A DNA stretch of 64,000 bases, from contig CAVQJL010000008.1 in the NCBI GenBank assembly GCA_963712815.1, forward strand, positions 744,001 to 808,000. The letters run 5' to 3'. This DNA is from RPQJ01 sp963712815. GTDB taxonomy: Bacteria > Pseudomonadota > Gammaproteobacteria > Steroidobacterales > Steroidobacteraceae. Positions 12,172-22,300 of the stretch are shown here, piece by piece. Within the stretch, counting starts at the first letter, position 1; each line of letters begins with the position of its first letter. The position numbers and the translations under genes were made by a program. A model generated the notes under the pieces. The model was given only the letters and a program-made list of their open reading frames with translations, searched no databases and was not told the origin of the DNA.

Positions 12172-13663
12172 CCGGATCACACGCAGCGTCCGCGATGCGG
12201 CAGGGCAGCTCCTGCAGGTGCAGCGCGCCTACGGCACCCCGCTGCAGCAGACCTATGCTGCCTACACGTACAGCTCGAATGGACAGCGGCAGACGGTCCG
12301 GGACGCGAACAACAACCTGACCACGTTCGAGTACGACGGATTCGGTCGGCTCGTGAAGATGCGCCTCCCGGTGGCCGCCACCGGCGCCGGTCAATCCAGT
12401 GTCACCGACTACGAGCAGTACGGCTACGACGCCGTAGGCAACCGGACGTCCCTGCGCAAGCGCGACGGCCGGACGCTCACGTACGACTACGACGCGCTCA
12501 ACAGGCTGCAGGTCAAGGCCGTGCCGTCCTCCGCGAGCGGCGTGCCCGGTTACAGCGTGCACTACGGCTACGACGTGCGCGGGCTGCAACTGTATGCCCG
12601 GTTCGGATCCGCCACGGGTGCTGGCGTCACGAACGCGTACGACGGCTTTGGGCGGCTACGGGTGGCGAGCACCAACCTCGGCGGCGTCACGCGCAACGTG
12701 GTCTCTGATTACGACCTGCACGGCAATCGCACGCGTATCACGCACCCGGACGGAGCCTTTTTCGAATACGCCTACGACGCGACCGATCGTCTGCTGCACC
12801 TGTCCGAGAACGGGCCATCCGCCACCCTGGCGTCGGTCCATTACGACTCGCTGGGTCGCCGCTCGCTGATCGCCCGGGACACGGTCGGGGCGAAGACGAG
12901 TTACGGCTACGAGCCGTTCTCGCGGCTCCAGAGTCTAGTCCACGACCTGGACGGTTCGGGCACCAGCAAGGACCTGACGATGAACTTCGCCTACAGCCCG
13001 GCGAGCCAGATCGTCACCCGCTCGCTGTCGAATAGCACGTACGAGTTCCCGGTGGAGAGCTCGCTCCGCTCGTATGCGGTGAATGGCCTCAACCAGTACA
13101 CGCAGATCACCGGCGACGCTCCGGCGACGCTCAGCTGGGATGCCAATGGCAACCTGACGTCGGATGGTGTGACCACGTTCTACTACGACACCGAGAACCG
13201 ACTCACCAGCGCCGGCGGAGCCAAGTACGCCACGCTTACGTACGACCCGCTCGGCCGCCTGTACCAGGTGGCCAGTCCGTCTGGAACGACCCGCTTCCTG
13301 TACGACGGCGACCGGCTGATCGCCGAGTACAACTCGAGCGGAACGCTGCTGCGGCGATACGTGCATGGCACTGCCGTTGACGAACCGCTCGTGTGGTACG
13401 AGGGCGCGTCAGTGATCGCTCGCGAGCCGTCGCTACCTGCACGCCGATCACCAGGGCTCGATCGTGGCGCTCACGACGGGGTCGGGCACGATGCAGCAGG
13501 TCAATACGTACGACGCCTACGGCGTGACGACGGCGTCCAACACCGGGCGCTTCCAGTACACGGGGCAGGCGGCGGTGCCGCAGCTCGGGCTCTATTACTA
13601 CAAGGCGAGGTTCTACAACCCGGCCCTCGGACGGTTCATGCAGACGGATCCGATTGGGTATGA
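11609..13663 (+). pseudogene. RHS/YD-repeat protein, middle segment (frame 2; second shift near 13,418)
   Basis: This frame continues the RHS protein. It contains about a dozen YD-type repeats (YTYDLAGRVL, YGYDAVGNRTS, YDYDALNRLQV, FEYAYDATDRLLH, FYYDTENRLTS and others) up to WYEGASVIA. From about 13,418 the homologous text moves to frame 3, which reads ASRRYLHADHQGSIVA. Frame 2 downstream of this point is therefore not meaningful, although it stays open to 13,663. The shift is again equivalent to one extra or two missing bases. No start codon of its own is needed; it is the body of the gene beginning at 10,105. Confidence 0.72.
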
Positions 13664-13956
13664 GGATGACCTAAACCTCTACGCGTATGTCAAAAACGAT
13701 CCGACTCAACAGAACGGATCCGACCGGTACGTTTGCCGGACACATTTCTCGAGTCTCGGATTCATCGTGTACGACATCGTATTCGCTCGCGACAAATCCG
13801 AGCTGGACGAATGCCGGAGCGCTCGGAGCGGCATTGTTGGTGCGATGGTTCCGTTTGCCGACGGAGCTGGGCGGAGTTGTCCGAGGAGTCGAGAGCGGCA
13901 CGGACGTAGTGACGTCGCGAGAGCATCGTTGTACGAAAGGGTCAAGTAAGCGCTGA
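13419..13956 (+). pseudogene. RHS core C-terminus (RHS-associated core domain), third shift near 13,702
   Basis: Frame 3 carries the hallmark RHS core end: YDAYGV, then YYYKARFYNPALGRFMQTDP, then DDLNLYAYVKNDP. This core end normally precedes a variable toxin tip. Immediately afterwards the expected LNRTDPTGTFAG continues in frame 1 (13,703-13,956), so a third shift in the same direction lies at 13,700-13,703. The tip after the core is about 80 residues and not recognisable; frame 1 ends at 13,956. Three same-direction shifts in one gene suggest a decayed gene, or less likely clustered sequencing errors. An immunity gene could not be identified. Confidence 0.7.
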
Positions 13957-15016
13957 TCGGGCCGAAAAGACCTACGTCGGTAGAGCAACGAGCTAGAAGC
14001 GCTGACTTGGAAAGGCAAGATGGCAGAGCATGCTCGAGCCAAGTCCCAATGCGGACTATGCGAGTTCAAAGAGGTTGACCGGGCGGAACCGGGAAGGTCA
14101 CTGTGTGAGGTCGGAGCAGTCGTCAGATCACGAACGCGTGGCGGTCCTACGAACAAGAGCAATCCAGATGGTGGTCAGCGACTAAGCGCAATGAGATTGC
14201 ACGAACCTCGGCGAGCCGAAGTCACGCTGCGCTCCCGAGACTGGCTCGACGAATACCTCGTTTCTAAGGGGAACATGGACTATCAATAAGTATGGGGGTT
14301 GGCCATGGCAGAGGGTCGGATACGTCCAGCAAAGTTCGAGCGGGGGACATGGCTTCGAGATCGTGGCTCACTGATCGGGGGCGGGGATATGGGCGGCGAT
14401 TGTTGACGGCACGGCACTCTGAGTCGATCGTTGTCTTTCGATAGCCTTATGCTGATCCGAGCAGCTTTGGATCGAAGGTGCTGAACGGTGAGCTGTCGTA
14501 CTGGTTGGAGTGGACGCTATGCTCTGGTCATCACGGCTCAATGGAAGATTGTCGGAAACACGATTGCCAACTTCGGGTGAGAGTGCCCTTTTCCGGGCTG
14601 ACTCGGTGCGTGTCGGACGGAGCTGCCCCACGCTCACGATTTCGATGGAGCAGAACTATCGGCTGGCAAGCCGCCGAGGACTGGGAAGCTAGCTTGCACC
14701 TTACAGACGAACGGTGGCAGCCCATGATGGTATCAGACGCCTTCTCCGACATTTCTGGAGCTCACGGAGAATTGCGAAGCGACTATGAAGCGATCGACTC
14801 GTCGAGCACGCTCGTCGACGCGCAACTTATCCGCGTTGCCGGGATAAGTCGTGGAGTTCGGACGCACTAAGATGATCGTCGAGCCCATGAGTTGGGGCGT
14901 CCCATCCTTGGCTGATAGGCATGGCGTGAGTCTTCCGCGTGCCCAGTCCTGTCGGAAGTGACATAGCGATGTCCCCTCACAACGCAATGCAGCCCCGGCC
15001 GAGTCTACAAGCGCGC
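13957..15016. other. About 1 kb without a credible gene, lower GC than its surroundings
   Basis: Base composition drops visibly here compared with both flanks, and codon structure disappears. Short open frames exist (14,020-14,289 and 14,478-14,870, plus strand), but they lack ribosome sites, third-position GC bias and recognisable motifs. Its position after an RHS core end is where variable toxin tips and immunity genes normally sit. It is best read as the decayed remains of an RHS tip/immunity region. No hairpin terminator or repeat stood out. Confidence 0.5.
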
Positions 15017-16096
15017 TCACTGTCGCCCCTCCGTCGCCTCCAGCAACTCCCGCAAGTACCCCTGCCACACTCTCGCGATCGAATGCGTCCCGTGCCCAAC
15101 CGTCTCCGGTCCCGCAGGAATTGTGATCGCCCGCCCGCCCGGCACAGCTGCGATCCCGCGCTCCAGCAACCCTAGCTCCGGCGGATTGATCAAGTCGTCC
15201 GCGAAGTTGATCGCGACCAGCGGCGCCTTGATGCGGCCGAGCAATGGCGCCGGGTCGTAGTCGAACGAAGCCTGTACCTGGTAGAGCACGTCGTTCGCAT
15301 CCGAACGCGTGACGAACGCCTCTAGATACTTGTCCAAGGCCGCGTCGGCGTCGGCCAGCGTCGGCGCCTCCTGCTGGCGCAGCACGGAGTTCGACGACAT
15401 CAGGAACAGCATCGCGCCCGCCGTGCGCAGGCCGGCCGGCTGCGACTCGTAGTCACCTCCCTTCCAGCCCGGGTCGCGGGTGATCGCGTCCATCAGCGTG
15501 CGGCGCCAGGCGCGGTTGCGGCCGGAGATCTGCGTCGGCAGGCTCGCCAGCGGCAGCAGCGCGTCCATAAAGTCCGGGTGCAGCCCGCCCCACAGCCAGG
15601 TGTGCATGCCGCCCATCGAGGTGCCCATGACGAGCCGCAGGTGCCGCACGCCCAGGCCCTCGATCAGCAGTCGCCGCTGCGCCTCGACCATGTCGAGATA
15701 GCCGTAACGCGGAAAGCCGGCGCGCAGGCCGTCGCTCGGCTTGCTCGAGTTGCCGTGGCCGAGCGCGTCCGGCAGCACGATGTAGTAGCGCGTGGCGTCG
15801 AGCACGCCGCCCTTGCGGAACAGCTCGCCCGCGAACTCGGGGCGCAGCAGCGACGCGCCGCTGCCGGTCGTGCCGTGCACGATCAGCACGGCGTTGACGA
15901 TCTCGCCGTCCGGGCCACGCCGCGGCGTACCGATCGTACGGTAGTGGAGGCGCAGCTCCGGCAGCACCGCGCCGGACTGGAAGCGGAAGTCGGTCAGCGT
16001 CAGCGTGCCCTCGACGGGCGCAGGGTAGTCCGCGGCGAGCGCGGGCAGCGCCAACGCAAGCAGCAGGACCAGGGATGAGGAAAGGCGGGCGCGCAT
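15017..16096 (-). CDS. Secreted alpha/beta hydrolase, MetX (homoserine acetyltransferase)-like
   Basis: From ATG 16096 the 359-residue product has a clear signal peptide (MRARLSSSLVLLLALALPALA) and an alpha/beta-hydrolase fold. The nucleophile elbow is GTSMGG with Ser160, the oxyanion region is VHGTTGSG, the acid is probably the Asp in NFADDLINPPE, and the His lies in GHGTHS near the C-terminus. The sequence pattern is that of the MetX family. Export makes a methionine-pathway acyltransferase role unlikely, and a periplasmic esterase or hydrolase is more plausible. The frame is open 59 codons further upstream, but that extension has no signal and reads as intergenic DNA. The gene is divergent from the oxidoreductase at 16,347. 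Confidence 0.8.
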   Translation of the reverse strand: MRARLSSSLVLLLALALPALAADYPAPVEGTLTLTDFRFQSGAVLPELRLHYRTIGTPRRGPDGEIVNAVLIVHGTTGSGASLLRPEFAGELFRKGGVLDATRYYIVLPDALGHGNSSKPSDGLRAGFPRYGYLDMVEAQRRLLIEGLGVRHLRLVMGTSMGGMHTWLWGGLHPDFMDALLPLASLPTQISGRNRAWRRTLMDAITRDPGWKGGDYESQPAGLRTAGAMLFLMSSNSVLRQQEAPTLADADAALDKYLEAFVTRSDANDVLYQVQASFDYDPAPLLGRIKAPLVAINFADDLINPPELGLLERGIAAVPGGRAITIPAGPETVGHGTHSIARVWQGYLRELLEATEGRQ

Positions 16097-16291
16097 GGTG
16101 CCTCCACGGGTAACGAGAGCCGCGCAGCGCAGTCTACTGAGTCGCCTGGTTGCGCGGGGGCGTTGCTGCGCCGGGTCGGGCGGCTGCAGGGACTTACTTG
16201 CGATTGCACCGTTCTCAGTAGTTCGAGCAACCGCGCGACCGCGATCGAGAAGGTCTGATCGGTTCGCGTGCAACGCGACTCCGGCGTATCT

Positions 16292-16315
16292 TCAACCGGT
16301 TGACAAGAATCAACC
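16292..16315. promoter_or_regulatory. Palindromic half-site cluster in the divergent promoter region
   Basis: TCAACCGGTTGA (16,292-16,303) is a perfect 12-bp palindrome, and a third half-site TCAACC follows at 16,310-16,315. The cluster lies 31 bp before the GTG start of the oxidoreductase and within the 250-bp region shared with the divergent hydrolase. This is the size and place expected of a regulator operator. No adjacent regulator gene is present, so the binding protein is unknown. Confidence 0.4.
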
Positions 16316-16346
16316 CTGATTCCACTGAACCATTGGAGACGCCATC

Positions 16347-17354
16347 GTGACCGCACCCGTAAACCACCAGTTCAAGCTTGCCCGCCGCCCCGTCGGCATG
16401 GTTCAGCGCAGCGACTTCGAATACACGGAGGCCCCCGTCCCGGAACCGGGCGACGGCGAGGTGCTGGTCAAGATCCTGTACCTCTCGCTCGACCCCGCGA
16501 TGCGCGGCTGGATGAACGAGGGCAAGTCCTACATCGCGCCGGTGGGCATCGGCGAAGTGATGCGCGCTGGAGCGGTGGGGCGCGTGGTCACCTCAAACGA
16601 TCCCGCGATCGCCGTCGGCGATCACGTCGTCGGCGTGCTGGGGGTGCAGGAATACGCCGTCGCCAAGGCGAAGCAGCTCACCAAAGTCGATCCCCGTCGG
16701 GCGCCGCTGCCCGTGTACCTCGGCACGCTCGGCATGCCCGGCATGACCGCGTACTTCGGCCTGCTGGACGTCGGCCAGCCGAAGGAGGGCGACACCGTCG
16801 TGGTCTCGGGCGCTGCCGGCGCCGTGGGCCAGGTCGTCGGGCAGGTCGCGAAGATCAAGGGCTGCCGCGTGGTCGGCATCGCCGGCGGCCCGGACAAGTG
16901 CGACTACCTGCGCTCGATCGGTTTCGACGCCGCCATCGACTACAAGCACGAGGACGTAAAGGCCGCGCTCAGGCAGCACTGCCCGAAAGGAGTCGACGTC
17001 TATTTCGACAACGTCGGCGGCGACATCCTGGACGCCGTCCTGACCCAGCTCGCGATGCACGCCCGCATCGTCATCTGCGGCGCCATCTCGCAGTACAACG
17101 AGACGAAGATGAAGGGCCCGAGCAACTACATGTCGCTGCTCGTCAACCGCGCCCGGATGCAGGGCATGGTGGTGTTCGACTACGCCAGCCGCTACGGCGA
17201 AGCGGCGCGCGAGATGGCCGGGTGGCTGGCCACGGGTCAGCTGAAGTCCCGCGAGGACATCGTCGAGGGCCTCGAGACGTTCCCCGACACCTTGTTGAAG
17301 CTGTTCAAGGGCGAGAACACCGGCAAGCTCGTGCTGAAGGTCGCCGATTCATGA
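16347..17354 (+). CDS. NADP-dependent medium-chain (MDR) oxidoreductase, curcumin/alkenal reductase-like
   Basis: The 335-residue product starts at GTG 16347 (MTAPVNHQFKLARRPVGMVQ). It has the zinc-free MDR layout of the leukotriene-B4 12-hydroxydehydrogenase/CurA family: a GroES-like N-terminus (with LSLDPAMRGWMNEGKSY near 48-65), a Rossmann segment (VSGAAGAVGQVVGQVAKIKG near 150-170) and a C-terminal part with YNETKMKGPSNYM. Such enzymes reduce the double bond of enones and alkenals with NADPH in the cytosol. The physiological substrate is not predictable. A palindromic site lies just upstream. The gene ends before a GC-rich hairpin. Confidence 0.88.
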   Translation: MTAPVNHQFKLARRPVGMVQRSDFEYTEAPVPEPGDGEVLVKILYLSLDPAMRGWMNEGKSYIAPVGIGEVMRAGAVGRVVTSNDPAIAVGDHVVGVLGVQEYAVAKAKQLTKVDPRRAPLPVYLGTLGMPGMTAYFGLLDVGQPKEGDTVVVSGAAGAVGQVVGQVAKIKGCRVVGIAGGPDKCDYLRSIGFDAAIDYKHEDVKAALRQHCPKGVDVYFDNVGGDILDAVLTQLAMHARIVICGAISQYNETKMKGPSNYMSLLVNRARMQGMVVFDYASRYGEAAREMAGWLATGQLKSREDIVEGLETFPDTLLKLFKGENTGKLVLKVADS

Positions 17355-17369
17355 TCGTGGGCGGGCGGA

Positions 17370-17393
17370 TCCGGCCATAGGCTCGTGGCCGGA
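17370..17393 (+). terminator. Hairpin between oxidoreductase and cysteine synthase genes
   Basis: TCCGGCCA (17,370-17,377) and TGGCCGGA (17,386-17,393) form a perfect 8-bp stem with an 8-nt loop, 15 bp after the oxidoreductase stop. There is no following T-run, so intrinsic termination is uncertain. Confidence 0.4.
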
Positions 17394-17450
17394 CGCCTCC
17401 CGCTCCCGCGCGGACTCGCATAGCATGTGGTCTCCCGCCGAGGAGGCCCC

Positions 17451-18458
17451 ATGCCGATCCGACAGTCCCTCTCCGACGCCGTTGGCCACACGCCCCTCGT
17501 CCGCCTGAACTCCTTCAGCGACGAGACCGGCTGCGAGATCCTCGGCAAGGCGGAGTTCCTGAACCCCGGCGGCTCCGTGAAGGACCGCGCGGCGCTCGGC
17601 ATCCTCGACGCTTTCGAACGCCAAGGCCTCCTCAAGCCGGGTGGCACGCTAGTCGAAGGCACCGCGGGCAACACCGGCATCGGCTTCGCGCACCTGTGCA
17701 ACGCCCGCGGCTACCGCTGCGTGATCGTGATGCCCGACAACCAGTCGCCCGAGAAGGCGGCGCTGCTGCGCACGCTCGGCGCCGAGGTGCAGATCGTCAA
17801 GGCGGTCCCCTATGCCGACCCGAACCACTACCAGAAGGTCGCCCCGCGCGTGGCGGCAGGGATCGACGGCGCGGTCTGCGGCAACCAGTTCGACAACACC
17901 GCCAACCGCGACCGGCACTACGCCACCACGGGCCCGGAGATCTGGCACGAGACGGGCGGCCGCATCGACGCCTTCACCTGCGCCACGGGCACCGGCGGCA
18001 CGCTGGGCGGCGTCTCGCGCTACCTCAAGGAACAGAAGCCGGGACTGCGCATCGTGCTCGCCGATCCGATGGGCAGCGCGCTCTACAACTGGGTGACGAC
18101 CGGCACGCTCAAGTCCGAGGGCTCCTCGTCGGTCACCGAGGGTATCGGCATCGGTCGCGTCACCGCCAACCTCGAGGGCTCGCCGATCGACGACGCGGTA
18201 CGCATCGAGGACGACGAGATCGTGCGTACCGGCTACCAGCTGCTCTACCGCGAGGGGCTGTTTCTCGGCGGCACGAGCGGCGTGAACGTGGCGGCCGCGG
18301 TGCGGGTGGCAAAGCAGATCGGCCCGGGCAACACGGTGGTCACCATCCTCTGCGACGGCGGCCACAAGTACCTTTCGCGCTTCTGGAGCCGCGACTACCT
18401 CGAGCAGAAGAGTCTCGCGGCTTATGCCGATGCGGCTCGCCGCAAGGTCACCGCGTGA
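17451..18458 (+). CDS. Cysteine synthase family PLP enzyme
   Basis: The 335-residue protein contains the PLP-lysine motif NPGGSVKDRAA with Lys44, the substrate loop EGTAGNTGIG near 70-79, and the phosphate-binding GTGGTLGG near residue 184. These are the hallmarks of O-acetylserine sulfhydrylase/cystathionine beta-synthase fold type II enzymes. ATG 17451 has AGGAGG 4 bp upstream; the frame is open 8 codons earlier but lacks such a site. It is a cysteine synthase A-like enzyme (cytosolic, O-acetylserine plus sulfide to cysteine) by family. The C-terminus is longer than in short CysK, so a cystathionine beta-synthase-like activity is possible. The stop codon overlaps the GTG of the next gene. 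Confidence 0.88.
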   Translation: MPIRQSLSDAVGHTPLVRLNSFSDETGCEILGKAEFLNPGGSVKDRAALGILDAFERQGLLKPGGTLVEGTAGNTGIGFAHLCNARGYRCVIVMPDNQSPEKAALLRTLGAEVQIVKAVPYADPNHYQKVAPRVAAGIDGAVCGNQFDNTANRDRHYATTGPEIWHETGGRIDAFTCATGTGGTLGGVSRYLKEQKPGLRIVLADPMGSALYNWVTTGTLKSEGSSSVTEGIGIGRVTANLEGSPIDDAVRIEDDEIVRTGYQLLYREGLFLGGTSGVNVAAAVRVAKQIGPGNTVVTILCDGGHKYLSRFWSRDYLEQKSLAAYADAARRKVTA

Positions 18459-19255
18459 ACCCGGTCCGCCGCATCTCCGAGTCCCTGCGCGAAATGCGCT
18501 GGGCACAGCTCGTCCTCGAACTGGCGCTGCTGATCCTCGGCATCCTGATCGCGCTCGCCGTGGACGGCTGGATGGACGACCGTCGCGACGCGCGCAGCGA
18601 GCGCCGGTACCTCGAGTTGCTGGTGCGCGACCTCGACCGCGACCTCGAGGTGCTCGACGAGTTCCTGGGCTACGAGGAGCGGCAGGTCACCGCCAGCGTC
18701 TTCGTCTACCGTGCCCTGCGCGGCGGCGTCGCGGCGGAGGATCGCGAAGCGGTGGCCGACGCGCTCACCCGGCTCACGTGGCGGCGAACACTGCGGCTGA
18801 CACGGGCCACCTACACCGACCTGCTCAGCACCGGCAACCTGCGGCTCATCCGCATGCCGGCGCTGCGCGACAGGATCGTCGGCCTGTACGAGAACAACCA
18901 GCGGACGCTGGACATTCGCGACCTCAACAACCAGGTGTTCATCGACGACATGTTCCTGCAGTACCTGTGGAACTCCGGGCTCGTGGCGCCACGCCCGGCC
19001 AGCAACCTGGGGGTACTGGTGGATGGACCGCGGCGGGAGTTTGCCGAGCGCGTCGCCATGCCGATCGAGACGGCCAACGATCGCCTCTGGCAACTGCCCT
19101 CGGATTCCCCCGAACGGGTGGTGCTCGCCAACAAGGTCTGGATGCGCGGCCTCGTCAGCACCGTCGCGATCGCCCACGCCGAGGGGATGGCTGGCGAGAG
19201 CCGCGAGGTCCGCGAGGCCATCGTCGCCGAGCTCGCCCGCCGCTGGCCCGAGTAG
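18455..19255 (+). CDS. DUF6090-like single-pass membrane protein
   Basis: The 266-residue product starts at GTG 18455, which overlaps the cysteine synthase stop (GTGA). One membrane segment (about 15-36, LVLELALLILGILIALAVDG) is followed by WMDDRRDARSERRYLELLVRDL, the pattern of the DUF6090 family. The remainder is a helical soluble domain with charged coiled-coil-like stretches. No catalytic motif is visible and the family's function is unknown. Overlap with the upstream gene suggests coupled translation. The SIR2-like/TIR/STAND gene begins 112 bp downstream on the same strand, so read-through is possible but not shown. Confidence 0.75.
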   Translation: MNPVRRISESLREMRWAQLVLELALLILGILIALAVDGWMDDRRDARSERRYLELLVRDLDRDLEVLDEFLGYEERQVTASVFVYRALRGGVAAEDREAVADALTRLTWRRTLRLTRATYTDLLSTGNLRLIRMPALRDRIVGLYENNQRTLDIRDLNNQVFIDDMFLQYLWNSGLVAPRPASNLGVLVDGPRREFAERVAMPIETANDRLWQLPSDSPERVVLANKVWMRGLVSTVAIAHAEGMAGESREVREAIVAELARRWPE

Positions 19256-19367
19256 CGGTCAAGGCAGGAGGACGCCCGGGCCTGCGCTTCCCGTTCGCCC
19301 GTGGGGTGCTATCCTCGCCCGACAATAACGACGCAGGTGCCGTGGCACCCACGCAGGGAGTGGCCTG

Positions 19368-22300
19368 TTGACGACCTCCGCGTTGCCCATCGAGCAGTTC
19401 GACGAGGATGCCTGGGACGACCTCCTCAACTACATCGAGGAGCGCCGAGTCATCCCGATCATCGGCCCGGAGCTGCTGCGCGTGCAGACCGACCGCGGCC
19501 TGCGCCCGCTCTATGAGTGGTTGGCGGAGAAACTCGCCGCCCGCCTTCAGGTGGACGCCACCGCGCTGCCGCAACCGCTCAACCTCAACGACGTGGTCTG
19601 CAGCTACCTCGGCCAGCGCGGTCGCCGCGAAGAAGCCTACACGCGGCTGCGCTCGATCATGCGCGAAGTGGAGTTCGAGCCGCCGCTGGCGCTGCGGCAG
19701 CTCGCCGAGATCACCGACTTCGACCTCTTTATCACCACCACGTTCGACCCGCTGCTCGAGAAGGCGGTCAACCTCGTGCGCTACGGCGGCCAGCCGACGG
19801 CAGAGGTGATCGCCTACGCGCCCAACCGCGTCGCCGACCTGCCCACCGAGCGCAGCCAGCTCAAGCGCGCGGTCGTCTACCACATGCTGGGGCGGCTCTC
19901 GGCCTCGCCCACCTACGTCGTCTCCGACGAGGACATGCTCGAGTTCATCTGCGCGCTGCAGTCCGAGCACCTGACGCCCGAGAAGCTGTTCCACGAGCTG
20001 GAGCACAGTCACCTGCTGCTGATCGGCAGCGACTTCTCGAACTGGCTCGCGCGGCTGTTCCTGCGCATGGCCAAGCGCAAGCGACTCTCCGACCCGCGCG
20101 ACGTCGGCGAGGTCCTCGCCGACGACCACACCTTGAACGACGAGCGGCTGGTGTCGTTCCTGCAGCAGGTGAGCGTGCGGACGCGCGTGTACGGCGGTGC
20201 CGAGGCTTTCGTCGCCGAACTGCACGCCCGCTGGAGCAAGCGCCAGGGCGGCGCGTCCGCGGCGCCCGGCATCGCCGCGGTGCCGCAACGCTTCCTGCCG
20301 CCGGCGCGCGAGATGCCGGACAACGCGGTGTTCATCAGCTACGCGCGCGAGGACCTGCCCGCGGTGCAGCGGCTCAAGGCCGCGCTCGACGCCGCCGGCC
20401 TCGCCACCTGGTTCGACCTCGACCGCCTCGAGGGCGGCGACGACTACGACCGCAAGATCCAGGCCAACATCGGCCGCTGCAGCTACTTCGTACCGGTGAT
20501 CTCGGCGAACACGCAGCGGCGGCTCGAGGGCTACTTCCGTCGCGAGTGGAGCTATGCGGTGGACCGCTCGCGCAACATCGCCGACGGCGCGGTGTTCATC
20601 CTGCCGGTGTGCATCGACGACACGCCGGAGGCCGGGGCGCTGGTGCCGGAGAAGTTCCGCGCGCTGCACATCTCGCGCCTGCCCGGGGGCGAGCCGAGCC
20701 CCGAGTTCGTGCGGCCGCCTGCAGGAACTGGCCCGTGGGGGCCGTTCGTGAGCCGTATCGCCGCCGATCTCGCCGGCGGGCGCGCGATCGACCCGGAGAA
20801 TCCCTGGCTCGGCTTGTCCTCCTACACCGAGGAGTCGCGCGCCTACTTCCACGGCCGCGACGAAGAGGCCGCCGAGCTGGCGCGCCGCGTGCAGCGCAAG
20901 AACCTCACCGTGCTCTTCGGCCAGTCGGGCCTCGGCAAGACCTCGCTGCTGCGCGCCGGCCTGGTGCCGCGGCTGCGCGGCGAGGGCTTCTGCCCGGTGT
21001 ACGTGCGGGTGGACTACTCGCCGGACTCGCCCCCGCCCGCCGAGCAGATCAAGCAGGCGATCTTCCGGGCCACGGCCGAGGCCGGCCACTGGAGCCGTCC
21101 CGGCACCGCGATCGAGGGCGAGTCGCTGTGGGAGTTCCTGCACCACCGCGGCGACCTGTTGCGCGACTCGAGCGGTCGCACGCTGCTGCCGCTGCTGATC
21201 TTCGACCAGTTCGAGGAGATCTTCACGCTGGCTCAGGCCGACGATCGCGGTCGGCTGCGCGCCAAGGAGTTCCTCGAGGAACTCGCCGACCTCGTCGAGA
21301 ACCGCGCGCCCGCGGCGCTCGAGCAGCGGCTCGACCAGGACGAGGCCGCCGCCGAGGACTTCGACTTCGCGCGCGCCGACTACCGCATCCTGATCGCGCT
21401 GCGCGAGGACTACCTCGCCCACCTCGAGGGCGTGAAGGGCACGATGCCCTCCATCACGCAGAACCGCATGCGCCTCGCCCGCATGACCGGCGCGCAGGCG
21501 CTGAGCGCCGTGACGAAGCCGGGCGGGCGGCTCGTCTCGCAGGAGGTCGCCGAGTCCATCGTGCGCTTCGTGGCGGGCGGCACCGAGCTCGCCAACGCCG
21601 AGGTCGAGCCCTCGCTGCTGAGCCTGGTGTGCCGCGAGCTCAACACCGTGCGCCTCGCGCAGGGCCGCGCCGAGATTTCCGCCGACCTGCTCGCGGGCTC
21701 GCGCGACACCATCCTGAGCGAGTTCTACGAGCGGGCCGTGGCCGACCAGCCGTCGGGCGTGCGCCGCGTCATCGAGGACGAGCTGCTCACCGAGTCTGGC
21801 TACCGCGAAAGCCTCGCCGAGGAGCGCGTGGTCAAGGCGCTGGCCGCAGTGGGCGCGGCGCCCGATGCGCTCGCGAAGCTGGTGGATCGCCGCCTGCTGC
21901 GCATCGAGGAGCGACTCGACATGCGCCGCGTCGAGCTCACCCACGACGTGCTCTGCAGCGTGGTACGGGCGAGCCGCGACCTGCGCCACGAGCGCGAGGC
22001 GCGCGACGAGGCCGAGCGCCAGCTCGCTGCACAGCGCGAGCGCGAAGCCGAGACGCGGCGGACGCTCAAGCGCACACGCCTCGTGGCGGCCGTCAGCGCC
22101 GGGCTCGCGCTGGTCGCCATCGCCAGTGCCGTGTTCGGGTGGATCAACTATCAGCGCGCCCACGAGGCCGACCTTGCTGCACAGCAGGCGCGGGCCGACG
22201 CCGAAAAGCTGGTCGGTTTCCTGATCGAAGACTTCTACGCCGAACTCGAGCCCACGGGCCGGCTCGAGACCATGAGCAAGCTCGCGAACCTGGCGGTGGA

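Noticed and set aside
14020..14289. Possible small gene (89 codons) after the RHS locus
   Set aside because: No ribosome site, no third-position bias, no recognisable motif; lies in the decayed low-GC tail.
14478..14870. Possible gene of 130 codons
   Set aside because: Same reasons; several short frames overlap it on both strands with equal merit.
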